From positions 1-12,791 of the forward strand of contig VFKQ01000032.1 in assembly GCA_009885445.1 (NCBI GenBank): a stretch of DNA of 12,791 nucleotides, in the 5' to 3' direction. Position numbers and translations under genes: made by a program. Below are positions 1 through 6,552 of the stretch, piece by piece (position 1 is the first letter of the stretch; the number at the start of each line of letters is the position of its first letter). Source of the stretch: Anaerolineaceae bacterium. GTDB lineage: Bacteria; Chloroflexota; Anaerolineae; Anaerolineales; Villigracilaceae. Below the pieces are notes generated by a model, which did not search any database, was not told where the DNA came from, and saw only the letters and a list, made by a program, of their open reading frames with translations.

Positions 1-89
1 TGCTTGACCGAAATAATGTCCTTGCCATACCACTCGGCGTTTTTATTTTCGCCGAAGGGGAGGTGAGGGTTGAGAGGGGGTGTGGGCAT
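1..89 (-). CDS. pyrB: Aspartate carbamoyltransferase, N-terminal part (runs off the window)
   Basis: Only the first 29 codons are present; the gene continues beyond position 1. The ATG is at 89-87, with an AAGGAG ribosome binding site at 101-96, six bases upstream. The peptide begins MPTPPLNPHLPFGENKN and continues AEWYGKDIISVK. A segment of the form WYGKDIISVKQF lies at the N-terminus of bacterial aspartate carbamoyltransferases, just before the carbamoyl-phosphate domain, so I assign PyrB, which joins carbamoyl phosphate and aspartate in pyrimidine synthesis. No active-site motif is inside the window, so the call rests on this short N-terminal resemblance. A short inverted repeat, AACACC (126-131) and GGTGTT (135-140), lies in the 68-bp gap to the upstream PIN gene. 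I see no convincing promoter there, so read-through from the TA module is possible. Confidence 0.6.
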   Translation of the reverse strand, partial: MPTPPLNPHLPFGENKNAEWYGKDIISVK

Positions 90-157
90 GGGGAACTCCT
101 TGAGGGATGGGGGATTCGAGCACGAAACACCAAGGGTGTTATCCACCACTATTCGCA

Positions 158-568
158 TCACAACTTCGCCAAAAATTCAGCAGGGGACAAAATCTCCACG
201 CCTTCAAAGGGATGAAGCACCAGCAAATCATTGTCCCCTGTGACGATTGCATCCGCGTTCCCTGTCAGCGCGGCTTCGAGAAATTTATTGTCCTTTGGGT
301 CGCGGCAAGCGGTGACAGTTTGACTTGGAATCACCAATTCCCCGCGCAGGCGGATAAAATTTACCAATGCAGTTACATCATCGGGCTGGACATGATATTT
401 CGTTTGGATTTTCGGGCGGCCAAGCACATCAATCATTTCAACGACCATCGCCGTTGAATAAATCGCCGTGAATTTTCCATCGCGTAGCGCGTGCAAAACA
501 TCTGCAATCGTCCCGCGCGGACGGATCAGTCCGCTGACTAGCACACCCGTGTCGAGAACGACGCGCAT
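158..568 (-). CDS. PIN-domain toxin (ribonuclease) of a type II toxin-antitoxin pair
   Basis: This 136-residue protein has the size and motif order of the putative-toxin PIN family (COG1569-like). It starts MRVVLDTGVLVSGLIRP with Asp6, has Glu44 in VVEMIDVLGRP, Asp93 in CRDPKDNKFLEAAL, and Asp112/Asp114 in the IVTGDNDLL segment near the end. These acidic residues are the metal-binding set of PIN nucleases, so an active Mg2+-dependent RNase is expected. The ATG at 568 lies three bases after the stop of the antitoxin gene at 572, in the normal antitoxin-first order, so the two are almost certainly co-transcribed and translationally coupled. Nothing looks truncated. The RNA target cannot be told from sequence. 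Confidence 0.9.
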   Translation of the reverse strand: MRVVLDTGVLVSGLIRPRGTIADVLHALRDGKFTAIYSTAMVVEMIDVLGRPKIQTKYHVQPDDVTALVNFIRLRGELVIPSQTVTACRDPKDNKFLEAALTGNADAIVTGDNDLLVLHPFEGVEILSPAEFLAKL

Positions 569-571
569 CCG

Positions 572-844
572 CTATCCGTTGCGCGCGGCTTCGATGTCAG
601 CGGCAATTTCTTCGTCGCTGAACGAGGCGTTGAGTTGGGCGAGACGCGTCCAAACCTGATCGAAGCGCGCCAACACTTCGCCTTCCTGCATTTGCTGAAA
701 GCGCAGGTAATCATCGTATGGAATTAGCGCGGCCTCGGGCCGTGAACCGCGCGTCAAGACGAGCGGCACGTGCTTGCGAACCACCTCTTCAAAAAGGGTC
801 CGAAACTGGCGCTGGAGTTCGGTTACACCGATGATTTTTTGCAT
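572..844 (-). CDS. Phd/YefM-type antitoxin, partner of the PIN toxin
   Basis: This is a 90-residue protein. The N-terminal half, MQKIIGVTELQRQF followed by a segment with VPLVLTRGSRPEAALIPYDDY, is the Phd/YefM fold: a DNA-binding strand-helix region followed by the 'VLTRGSRPEAALIPYDDY' hairpin that ends with the aromatic residue typical of the family. The acidic C-terminal third (residues 60-90) would wrap the toxin and neutralise it. The ATG at 844 has an AAAGGAAG ribosome binding site at 856-849. Its product probably represses its own promoter through the palindrome at 858-875. The toxin gene follows after three bases. Confidence 0.88.
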   Translation of the reverse strand: MQKIIGVTELQRQFRTLFEEVVRKHVPLVLTRGSRPEAALIPYDDYLRFQQMQEGEVLARFDQVWTRLAQLNASFSDEEIAADIEAARNG

Positions 845-857
845 TTTGCTTCCTTTC

Positions 858-875
858 TACATATCATAATATGTA
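858..875. promoter_or_regulatory. Probable operator of the PIN/Phd module
   Basis: A perfect 7-bp inverted repeat, TACATAT (858-864) and ATATGTA (869-875), separated by CATA, lies 14 bases upstream of the antitoxin ATG in a strongly AT-rich stretch (855-890). Phd/YefM antitoxins bind such short palindromes at their own promoters. On the minus strand TAAAAT and TATGAT are both possible -10 hexamers here, but no good -35 is visible, so the exact promoter is not assigned. Confidence 0.5.
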
Positions 876-919
876 TTTTAGCATATATTTCGCGCACTTA
901 TCATCTCGCTTGAGGTGCA

Positions 920-1047
920 GTGTTCACGCAAAGGTTGTCACCCGATTCAGACTTCGGAAATCTTTAAGAGGGTTCTCCGTTTTAGGCGCATCGAGGGAGA
1001 TTTCCGAAGTCTTTACGCCGAGTCTCTGACATCGTTTGCGTGCACAC
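920..1047. repeat. 128-bp nested palindromic element (MITE-like or hairpin repeat)
   Basis: Two nested inverted repeats are visible. The outer arms, 920-939 and 1028-1047, match at 17 of 20 positions. The inner arms, 949-963 and 998-1012, are perfect over 15 bp (core GACTTCGGAAATCT). The right half (1006-1047) recurs at 7444-7485 with one mismatch, so this is a dispersed repeat rather than a local structure. Its inner core resembles the hairpins at 1678-1718 and 2341-2381. An open frame crosses it on the plus strand, but that translation has no protein-like features. Confidence 0.75.
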
Positions 1048-1063
1048 CAGATGCAAAAAGTTA

Positions 1064-1098
1064 TTGCGAAAAGGCACACAAGACGCTAAAGTCGGCGC
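1064..1098 (+). promoter_or_regulatory. Probable promoter of the broken BrnT-like toxin gene (leaderless type)
   Basis: TTGCGA (1064-1069), a 17-bp spacer, and TAAAGT (1087-1092) form a moderate sigma70-like promoter. It is followed by exactly six bases and then the ATA at 1099, where the toxin's first codon should be. The same -10/six-base/start arrangement is seen at 10891 and 12631. Each hexamer matches the consensus at only four of six bases. Confidence 0.45.
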
Positions 1099-1376
1099 AT
1101 AAAGCATTTTTCGTGGAACGAAGAGAAAACGAACTCTTGAACGCGGAGCGACAGGTATCATTTGAGGATGTCGTCTTTTACATCGAGATGGGATTTCTGC
1201 TGGACGTTTTGGCACATCCCAACCAAGAGAAGTATAAAGGACAAAAGATTTTTGTGGTGCAGGTTGATGATTATGTTTATCTCGTTCCTTTTATTGAAGA
1301 GGAACGAGAAGTCTTTTTGAAAACGATTATTCCAAGCCGCAAAGCCACGAAGAAATATTTGAAAGGCGAAAAATGA
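1099..1376 (+). pseudogene. BrnT-like toxin gene with lost start codon and a one-base frameshift
   Basis: The C-terminal part is a clear member of the BrnT-like toxin group paired with CopG-type antitoxins: ERQVSFEDVVFYIE, LLDVLAHPNQEKY, KIFVVQVDDYVYLVPF and FLKTIIPSRKATKKYL follow in order, read in the frame that ends at 1376. The N-terminal strand of this family (FxWNxEKN) is missing from that frame. It is found in the +1 frame from 1099: I/M-KHFSWNEEK. The two pieces join to KHFSWNEEK-NELLNAERQV if one A is added to the AAAA run at 1126-1129. The codon at the expected start is ATA rather than ATG. The only in-frame alternative is the GTG at 1113, which has no ribosome binding site and would omit the first strand. 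The gene overlaps the downstream antitoxin by four bases (ATGA). Real decay or a sequencing error in the A run are both possible. Confidence 0.7.
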
Positions 1377-1648
1377 GCGAACTAAAACTCCAACAGGACG
1401 AACTCGAACTTCTCGCTTCGTACGAGGCCGAGGAGTGGAAGTCGGTTAAGAAAATTGCGGAGCAGAAGGAGCACTATCGCGCGTATGCGCGTACCACCTT
1501 TCGCAAGGACAAGCGCATCAACATCCGCAGATCTGAGAAGGACTTGATTGACTTGCAACGGAGCGCGATTCGTCATGGCATCCCTTATCACACGCTGATT
1601 GCCAGTGTCCTGCACAAGTACGCCAGCGGCGGAATGACTGAAAAGTAA
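1373..1648 (+). CDS. CopG/BrnA-like antitoxin (ribbon-helix-helix)
   Basis: This 91-residue protein fits the COG5304/CopG-antitoxin family. It has an acidic helix with LLASYEAEEWKSVKKI at residues 13-28, a basic linker, RKDKRINIRRSEKDLIDLQ around residues 44-62 as the DNA-binding ribbon and first helix, and HGIPYHTLIASVLHKYASG near residues 68-86 as the second helix. It would neutralise the BrnT-like toxin encoded just upstream and repress the operon. The ATG at 1373 overlaps the toxin stop (ATGA), so translation is coupled. A weak AAAGG site lies at 1362-1366. The antitoxin frame is intact although the toxin is broken, as expected if toxin loss is tolerated or selected. Confidence 0.85.
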   Translation: MSELKLQQDELELLASYEAEEWKSVKKIAEQKEHYRAYARTTFRKDKRINIRRSEKDLIDLQRSAIRHGIPYHTLIASVLHKYASGGMTEK

Positions 1649-1677
1649 AAAAATCTGCACCCCTGCACTGTTCATAA

Positions 1678-1718
1678 AAACAGACTTCCGAAGTTTTGTA
1701 AACTTCGGAAGTCTGTTT
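1678..1718. terminator. Perfect 19-bp hairpin between convergent TA genes (bidirectional terminator or repeat)
   Basis: Arms 1678-1696 and 1700-1718 are perfect reverse complements over 19 bp (core AAACAGACTTCCGAAGTTT) with a 3-base loop, TGT. An A run precedes and a T-rich tail follows, so it could stop transcription from both sides: the plus-strand antitoxin ends at 1648 and the minus-strand antitoxin ends at 1720. Its outer 16 bp per arm are identical to the hairpin at 2341-2381, so it is also a repeat. Confidence 0.8.
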
Positions 1719-1719
1719 G

Positions 1720-1992
1720 TCATTGCGGGGCGCTCAATCTTTGGCGTAACAGTTCGCTGGCGAGGCGGCTGGAAGTGATTCCGCGCCGCTTGGCCTCTTT
1801 GCGTAGCACAAAAGCGACTGCGGGTTCAATTTCAATCTCAAAGTGCCGCTCGCGCAATTCGCTGACCACTTTCACAGGGCGCGAATCGGCAAGATAATCA
1901 GAAGTATCATGCGAATCCCAAAACTCAGCGGCTTCTTCGTAAGCGCCGAATTCTTCGGGGATGGGGTCAACGGTTTTATTTTTGGTTTTCAT
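1720..1992 (-). CDS. CopG-family antitoxin of the second BrnT-like module
   Basis: This is a 90-residue protein. The N-terminal segment IPEEFGAYEEAAEFWDSHDTSDYL (residues 11-34) is the conserved toxin-embracing part of the CopG_antitoxin family, where 'EEAAEFWDxHD' is characteristic. Residues 46-86, with HFEIEIEPAVAFVLRKEAKRRG followed by a second helix, form the ribbon-helix-helix. The ATG at 1992 lies inside the 3' end of the toxin gene (17-bp overlap), with CGGAG at 2007-2003 as ribosome binding site. Order and overlap are those of brnTA operons, where the antitoxin represses the shared promoter. The stop codon is directly next to the 1678-1718 hairpin. Confidence 0.87.
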   Translation of the reverse strand: MKTKNKTVDPIPEEFGAYEEAAEFWDSHDTSDYLADSRPVKVVSELRERHFEIEIEPAVAFVLRKEAKRRGITSSRLASELLRQRLSAPQ

Positions 1993-2263
1993 AATATTTG
2001 CGCTCCGAACTGGTCATGTCACGGGCCGAGATTGGCAATGCGGCAGTCTTGTTCTTCAAGACGAAAAAAGCGATCAAGTACCTGCCTGCCTGGGTCTGTC
2101 CGTATGCCGCGTACAAATTTTCGCCTTTGATGTGTCCTTTTTCAAAGAGCCGCATATGCGGATTGGAAAACAGAACTTCCTCAACTTCTTCAATCTCAAC
2201 GCCGTGTTTGACCGCTAACTTTTCAACGAATTGTTCCTTCCAAATAACGCTGTAAATGTTCAC
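1976..2263 (-). CDS. BrnT-like ribonuclease toxin
   Basis: This is a 95-residue toxin of the BrnT/DUF497 group. It shows IYSVIWKEQFVEKLAVKHGV at the N-terminus, then EEVEEVLFSNPH, AAYGQTQAGRYLIAFF around residues 52-67, and the C-terminal PISARDMTSSERKYY motif (residues 77-91) that marks the family. BrnT toxins are RelE-fold ribonucleases that stop translation. The start is GTG at 2263, chosen because AGGAG at 2275-2271 lies seven bases upstream and the protein begins exactly at the first family strand. The downstream antitoxin overlaps by 17 bp. The frame is intact, in contrast to the related toxin at 1099-1376. Confidence 0.85.
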   Translation of the reverse strand: MNIYSVIWKEQFVEKLAVKHGVEIEEVEEVLFSNPHMRLFEKGHIKGENLYAAYGQTQAGRYLIAFFVLKNKTAALPISARDMTSSERKYYENQK

Positions 2264-2340
2264 GGCGACGCTCCTGCAAAGATTGTGCCTTGATTATACA
2301 GCAGATGACTGCGCCCTTAAATTTCTCTCTACGCACATAA

Positions 2341-2381
2341 AAACAGACTTCCGAAGGATTGGACACTTCGGAAGTCTGTTT
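2341..2381 (-). terminator. Hairpin terminator of the ABC exporter operon, also a repeat copy
   Basis: Arms 2341-2356 and 2366-2381 are perfect over 16 bp with a 9-base loop. On the minus strand the stem is followed by a T run (complement of 2338-2342), as in a Rho-independent terminator. The arms are the same sequence as the 16 outer bases of the 1678-1718 hairpin. It lies just past the end of the exporter operon and just before the BrnT-like module. Confidence 0.75.
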
Positions 2382-2386
2382 ATTTT

Positions 2387-2501
2387 TCAGGAGGCGTTAG
2401 ACAGGTCTCGATATGGCGGGGGTTGAGTGGCGCACTTTGCTGTATCGAAACCTGCCGCCTACTCGACCATCGTCATAAAGTGAGCAATCAGGAGGCGTTG
2501 G
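2387..2501. repeat. 89-bp insertion flanked by a 12-bp direct repeat
   Basis: The sequence TCAGGAGGCGTT occurs at 2387-2398 and again at 2488-2499; the second copy contains the stop codon of the ABC gene (2488-2490). Between them lies an 89-bp segment with an inverted repeat, CAGGTCTCGATA (2402-2413) against TATCGAAACCTG (2443-2454), one mismatch. The layout is that of a small palindromic element bounded by a target duplication. Removing it would place the stop codon five bases before the terminator stem. Confidence 0.55.
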
Positions 2502-4518
2502 TCAACTCTGCCACTTCTTCCTGTTTCTTGAACTGGCTCATGTACAGGTCGTAGTAGAAACCCTTCTTTGAAAGCAGGTCGTCGTGTTTGCCGCGCTCAA
2601 TGATTTGACCGTCCTTCAGCACGAGAATCATGTCGGCGTTGCGGATGGTGGAGAGGCGATGCGCGATGACGAAGGCGGTGCGGCCTTTGAGCAGTTCGTC
2701 GAAGGCTTTTTGAATCAGGCGCTCGGTGCGCGTGTCTACCGAGGAGGTGGCTTCGTCGAGAATCAGAATGCGCGGATTCGCCAGCGCGGCGCGGGCGATC
2801 GAAAGCAGTTGGCGCTGTCCCTGCGATAGGCCCGAGCCGCGTTCGCCGAGGACGGTCTGATACTTTTCGGGCAGACGCTCGATGAACGAGTCCGCGTTGG
2901 CGAGTCGAATCGCGGACATGACTTCCTCGTCCGTGGCGTCGGGTTTGCCGAAGCGCACGTTTTCCATCACGCCCTGGCTGAACAGGAAAGTATCTTGCAG
3001 GACGATGCCGATTTGTCGGCGCAGAGATTCGGCGCTGACGTCGCGCACATCGATGCCGTCAATTTTCACCGAGCCGTGCGTCACATCGTAGAAGCGCGGA
3101 AGCAAATTGATGATGGTGGTCTTGCCCGCGCCCGTCGGGCCGACGATGGCAATCGTCTGCCCGGGTTGCGCAGTGAATGAAACTTTGTTGAGCACGGGCA
3201 CGCCGTCTTCATATTCGTGTGAGACTTCGTTGAATTCGACGAGTCCTTTAATCTCGGGCATTTCGGGCGCGGCGGATTTATCGATGACGGCGGGTTGCTC
3301 ATCGAGGATGGTGAAGATGCGCTCGCCGCCAGCGATGGCGTTTTGAATATTCGTCCACAGCACGGCGATTTGTTGAATGGGCTGATTGAAACGCTGCACG
3401 TACGCAAGGAAGGTAATGATCAAACCGAGTGTGACGGTGGTGCCATACAGCGTTTGGCCCTTGAGCAAATACCAGCCACCGACACCCGTCACGATGGCGA
3501 GCCCAACATACGAGAAGGCTTCCAGCGTTGGGCCGAGTGCAGAAGTGTACGCAACGGCGCGCACATTCGCGTCGCGGTTCGCGGCATTCACTTCTTTGAA
3601 CTGCTCAATGTTTTCATCAGCGCGGTTGAAGGCCTGCACTTCGCGCACTGCGGAAATAGACTCTTGCAATTCGGCGTTGACGTTGCCAATTTCCTGGCGG
3701 CTTTTGCGAAAGGCCTTGCGCGCCTGCTCAGAAAAATATAACGTGACAATAAACATCAACGGCGAAACCGCCAGCGAAAGAATCGCGAACGGCAGGTTGG
3801 CCGCAATCATGTTCCACGACACCCACACCAGCAAAAGAATTCCGCTGAACACATTCACCAGCGCGAACGAAAAAGCCTGTTCAATCGCAGACGTGTCATT
3901 CGTGATGCGGCTCATCAAGTCACCGGCTTCATGCTCGGCGTAATAACTGAGCGAAAGATTGTGCAATTTTTCAAAGACCTGCACACGCAGGACTTTCAAC
4001 ACGTGCTGACCAGTCCACGCCATGACGAAGAACGTCGCGCCGGTGAGGATGGAACTGAGCACGAACAGCGCGATCATGACTCCCATCAAGCGGGTTAGCC
4101 CTGCGACGCGTTCATCGGGCGTTGACGTAACCACCTCCGGCGAAACATATCCGCCGAGGTGAAAGGCGTTATAGATGAGGGCGCGCGAAAAACTCAACGT
4201 GGAGGAGTCAGGGGCGGCCAGCCAGCAGGTGGAGGCGCTCGTGTCGCCCGACCCGCTTGGGGCGGGGGCCGAGGCGAAATCTGCGGCGAAGCCCGAAATT
4301 CCTGCGGGGATGAGGAAACAGTCGGTGGCTTGACCAGTTAATTCGGGCGAGATGACTTGAGTCCATGTGGCGATGACGACGAAAACGAAGGCCAGCAAAA
4401 TCATGTACCAGAACTGGCTGAAATATTTGGCCAGGCGCGCGAGCGTTTCGCCGAGATTGCGCGGCTTGACGGTTTCGCGATTGAGAAAGTCGCCGAAGCG
4501 ACCGGGGCCGCCCATCAT
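2488..4518 (-). CDS. ABC exporter half-transporter, subunit with the catalytic Walker B
   Basis: This 676-residue protein is a type IV ABC exporter half: a six-helix membrane domain (about 35-400) fused to an ATPase domain (425-660). Visible motifs are Walker A GPTGAGKTT (460-468), Q-loop Gln508, signature LSQGQ (564-568), Walker B ILILDE with catalytic Glu589, D-loop SSVD, and switch His620. The signature deviates from LSGGQ (Gly to Gln). Its partner has a normal signature but lacks Glu and His, so the two should form one active and one dead ATP site, as in TM287/288-type heterodimers. The first external loop (about 60-135) is long and holds Cys67 and Cys98. Two ATG codons lie at 4518 and 4515, both after GAGGTG at 4529-4524; I keep the first. 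It is third in the marR operon. The substrate is unknown; drugs or lipids are typical of the family. Confidence 0.93.
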   Translation of the reverse strand: MMGGPGRFGDFLNRETVKPRNLGETLARLAKYFSQFWYMILLAFVFVVIATWTQVISPELTGQATDCFLIPAGISGFAADFASAPAPSGSGDTSASTCWLAAPDSSTLSFSRALIYNAFHLGGYVSPEVVTSTPDERVAGLTRLMGVMIALFVLSSILTGATFFVMAWTGQHVLKVLRVQVFEKLHNLSLSYYAEHEAGDLMSRITNDTSAIEQAFSFALVNVFSGILLLVWVSWNMIAANLPFAILSLAVSPLMFIVTLYFSEQARKAFRKSRQEIGNVNAELQESISAVREVQAFNRADENIEQFKEVNAANRDANVRAVAYTSALGPTLEAFSYVGLAIVTGVGGWYLLKGQTLYGTTVTLGLIITFLAYVQRFNQPIQQIAVLWTNIQNAIAGGERIFTILDEQPAVIDKSAAPEMPEIKGLVEFNEVSHEYEDGVPVLNKVSFTAQPGQTIAIVGPTGAGKTTIINLLPRFYDVTHGSVKIDGIDVRDVSAESLRRQIGIVLQDTFLFSQGVMENVRFGKPDATDEEVMSAIRLANADSFIERLPEKYQTVLGERGSGLSQGQRQLLSIARAALANPRILILDEATSSVDTRTERLIQKAFDELLKGRTAFVIAHRLSTIRNADMILVLKDGQIIERGKHDDLLSKKGFYYDLYMSQFKKQEEVAELTNAS

Positions 4519-4632
4519 AGTGTCACCTCTTTTTCACCACGAAGGACACCAAGTACACAAAGGTTAAAGGCGGTTTCCTTTGTGACCGTTGTGTCCTTTG
4601 TGTTAAAAGATTGGGTGTTTGAAAAAATTTGA
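4519..4632. repeat. Intercistronic spacer with nested inverted repeat
   Basis: The 114-bp gap between the two exporter genes holds AAGGACAC (4542-4549) pairing with GTGTCCTT (4591-4598), and inside it CACAAAGG (4556-4563) pairing with CCTTTGTG (4577-4584). A third CCTTTGTG follows at 4595-4602. On the minus strand the stem is not followed by a T run, so it is probably not a terminator. It could stabilise the processed mRNA or set subunit ratio, or simply be a dispersed repeat. Confidence 0.6.
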
Positions 4633-6552
4633 TTAAGCATGGTGGGCCACACTTTCTGGCAATAGTTGTGAGTTGTAGATTTCTGCATAGATGGGTTCTT
4701 CTTCCATAAGTTGCGCGTGCTTGCCTTGCGCGACGACCGCGCCTTTTTCGAGCACGAGAATTTTGTCGGCGTTGATGACGGTGCTGATGCGTTGCGCGAT
4801 GACGAAGGAAGTGCGGCCCTTCATCAGCGTGTCGAGCGCGGTTTGGATTTGCGCTTCGGTGTTGAGGTCCACGCTGGAGGTGGAGTCGTCGAGGATGAGA
4901 ATGCGCGGGTTGAGCAAAAGCGCGCGGGCGATGGCCACGCGTTGTTTTTGTCCGCCGCTGAGAGTCTGTCCGCGCTCGCCGACGTGCGAGTCGTAGCCGT
5001 CGGGGAAGGTCATGATGAAGTCGTGCGCGGCGGCGGCTTTGGCGGCGTTTTGAATCTCGTCGAGCGTGGCTTCGGGTTTGCCGAATGCTATGTTGTCGCG
5101 GATACTGCCGCTGAACAAAGTTGTTTCTTGTAGCACGATGCCGATTTGCGAGCGCAGTGAGTCGAGGGTGATGTCGCGCAAATCAAAATCGTCAATCAGG
5201 ATGCGGCCCTCGCTGGGGTCGTAGAATCGCGGCAGAAGGTTGATGATGGAGGTCTTGCCCGAACCTGTCGCGCCGAGCAGGGCCACGGTCTCGCCTGCTG
5301 TGACTTCAAAAGAAACTTTGTTCAAGACTGGTTCGCCGCCGCCAAAATAACGGAAGGTGACATTTTCGAATTTGACGTTGCCCTTCACTTGCGGAAGAGT
5401 CATCGCGCCGAGTTTGTCGGTGATGTCGCTCTTGGCGTCCAAAATTTCAAAAATGCGCTCGGCGGAGGCGGAGGCTTGGCCCATTTGCGTGATGATGAAT
5501 CCGAACTGCGCGATGGGGAAAAAGAGATACAGCAGATACATCGAAAATTCCTGCCAGGCGCCGATGGAGAGCGTGCCCGCGATAATCTGCTTGCCGCCTA
5601 CATATAGAATCGCGGCCTGCCCAAGGTTGGCAATCATGAAGACGAAGGGGAATAAAAATGTGAACAGGCGCGAGACGGCGATGGACTGGGTCATCGTGTC
5701 GTCCGCGGCGGCGCGGAATTTCGCCTGCTGTTGTTTCTCGCGCGTGAAAGCCTTGATGACCTTGATGCCCGCCAGATTTTCCTGCAAGACCGTGTTGAGA
5801 TAAGAAAGTTTTTGTTGCACCTTTGAGAACATGGGTTGTGCCATGCCCGCGAAAACCACAAAAGTGACCATGGCAATCGGCAGGATGGGCATCGAAGTCC
5901 AGGCCAGCGAAACGTTGGACGAAAACAAAATGATGACCGTGCCCACCAAAAGAATCACCGCGCCGACGAGTTGTAGGAGTCCCTGCCCGATGAAGATGCG
6001 CACTTTCTCCACGTCATCGGTGGCGCGCACCATGAGTTGTCCGGTCTGGTTTTTGTCGTGATAGGCAAAAGATAAATTCTGAATCTTCGCGTACAGGTCA
6101 TTGCGCAAATCGTATGCGACGGCCTGTGAGTTTTTCTCACCCCAATACGTTTGCAGGAAGGCGAAGAGTCCGCGCAGGATGGCGAAGACGATGATTAAGA
6201 CAAGGGCCGTTGTCAGCGCGGAGGGAGCGTTCGCCGAATCCGCTTCAAGCTGGAGCGTGAGCTGAGTCAGCGTGGTGGACGCGGATCTCCCGGTGGCTTC
6301 GAGAATCTTCGGCAACGCGGCAGGGACAAATTCTGCGGGGATGGAGTCGAGCGCGCCGAGAATTTGGTCCGCGATGTAGCCGCTGGTGACCGCGTCAATG
6401 ACGTTGCGAATCAAATGCGGCACGGCCAACTGCGAAAGCGTGGCGATGACGAGAAAAATATAAGGCAGTGCGGCTTGTGTTTTATAGCGCGTGAGATAAC
6501 GGACTGCGCGGTTGATGCCTTTGAAGGAGGGGCGGGGTGGTCTTGATTGCAT
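4633..6552 (-). CDS. ABC exporter half-transporter, subunit with degenerate Walker B and switch
   Basis: This 639-residue protein has a membrane domain (about 20-365) and ATPase domain (390-625). Motifs are Walker A GATGSGKTS (427-435), Q-loop Gln475, canonical signature LSGGQ (531-535), and Walker B ILILDD, where Asp556 replaces the catalytic Glu. The switch segment reads VIAQRIST, with Gln587 replacing His. These are the marks of the non-catalytic subunit of a heterodimeric exporter. Its partner is encoded 114 bp downstream. The first external loop (about 50-112) is long, as in the partner. The start is ATG 6552, with AAAGGA at 6563-6558 upstream. A TTG ten codons further upstream (6582) gives a non-conserved extension and has no ribosome binding site. 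It is second in the operon, after marR. Confidence 0.93.
   Translation of the reverse strand: MQSRPPRPSFKGINRAVRYLTRYKTQAALPYIFLVIATLSQLAVPHLIRNVIDAVTSGYIADQILGALDSIPAEFVPAALPKILEATGRSASTTLTQLTLQLEADSANAPSALTTALVLIIVFAILRGLFAFLQTYWGEKNSQAVAYDLRNDLYAKIQNLSFAYHDKNQTGQLMVRATDDVEKVRIFIGQGLLQLVGAVILLVGTVIILFSSNVSLAWTSMPILPIAMVTFVVFAGMAQPMFSKVQQKLSYLNTVLQENLAGIKVIKAFTREKQQQAKFRAAADDTMTQSIAVSRLFTFLFPFVFMIANLGQAAILYVGGKQIIAGTLSIGAWQEFSMYLLYLFFPIAQFGFIITQMGQASASAERIFEILDAKSDITDKLGAMTLPQVKGNVKFENVTFRYFGGGEPVLNKVSFEVTAGETVALLGATGSGKTSIINLLPRFYDPSEGRILIDDFDLRDITLDSLRSQIGIVLQETTLFSGSIRDNIAFGKPEATLDEIQNAAKAAAAHDFIMTFPDGYDSHVGERGQTLSGGQKQRVAIARALLLNPRILILDDSTSSVDLNTEAQIQTALDTLMKGRTSFVIAQRISTVINADKILVLEKGAVVAQGKHAQLMEEEPIYAEIYNSQLLPESVAHHA

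Noticed and set aside
55..80. G-rich stretch resembling a CCTCACC/CCCCTC-type intergenic repeat
   Set aside because: It lies within the codons of the pyrB N-terminus and has no paired arm.
912..1055. Flanking direct repeat of the 920-1047 element (GAGGTGCA against CAGATGCA)
   Set aside because: Only six of eight bases match, too weak to claim a target duplication.
915..1098. Open frame giving the BrnT-like toxin a 60-residue N-terminal extension
   Set aside because: It is the translation of the palindromic repeat element plus spacer. The true family N-terminus is found at 1099 in another frame.
3295..3943. Plus-strand open frames opposite the ABC exporter gene
   Set aside because: They are antisense to conserved ABC exporter sequence and show no family motifs.
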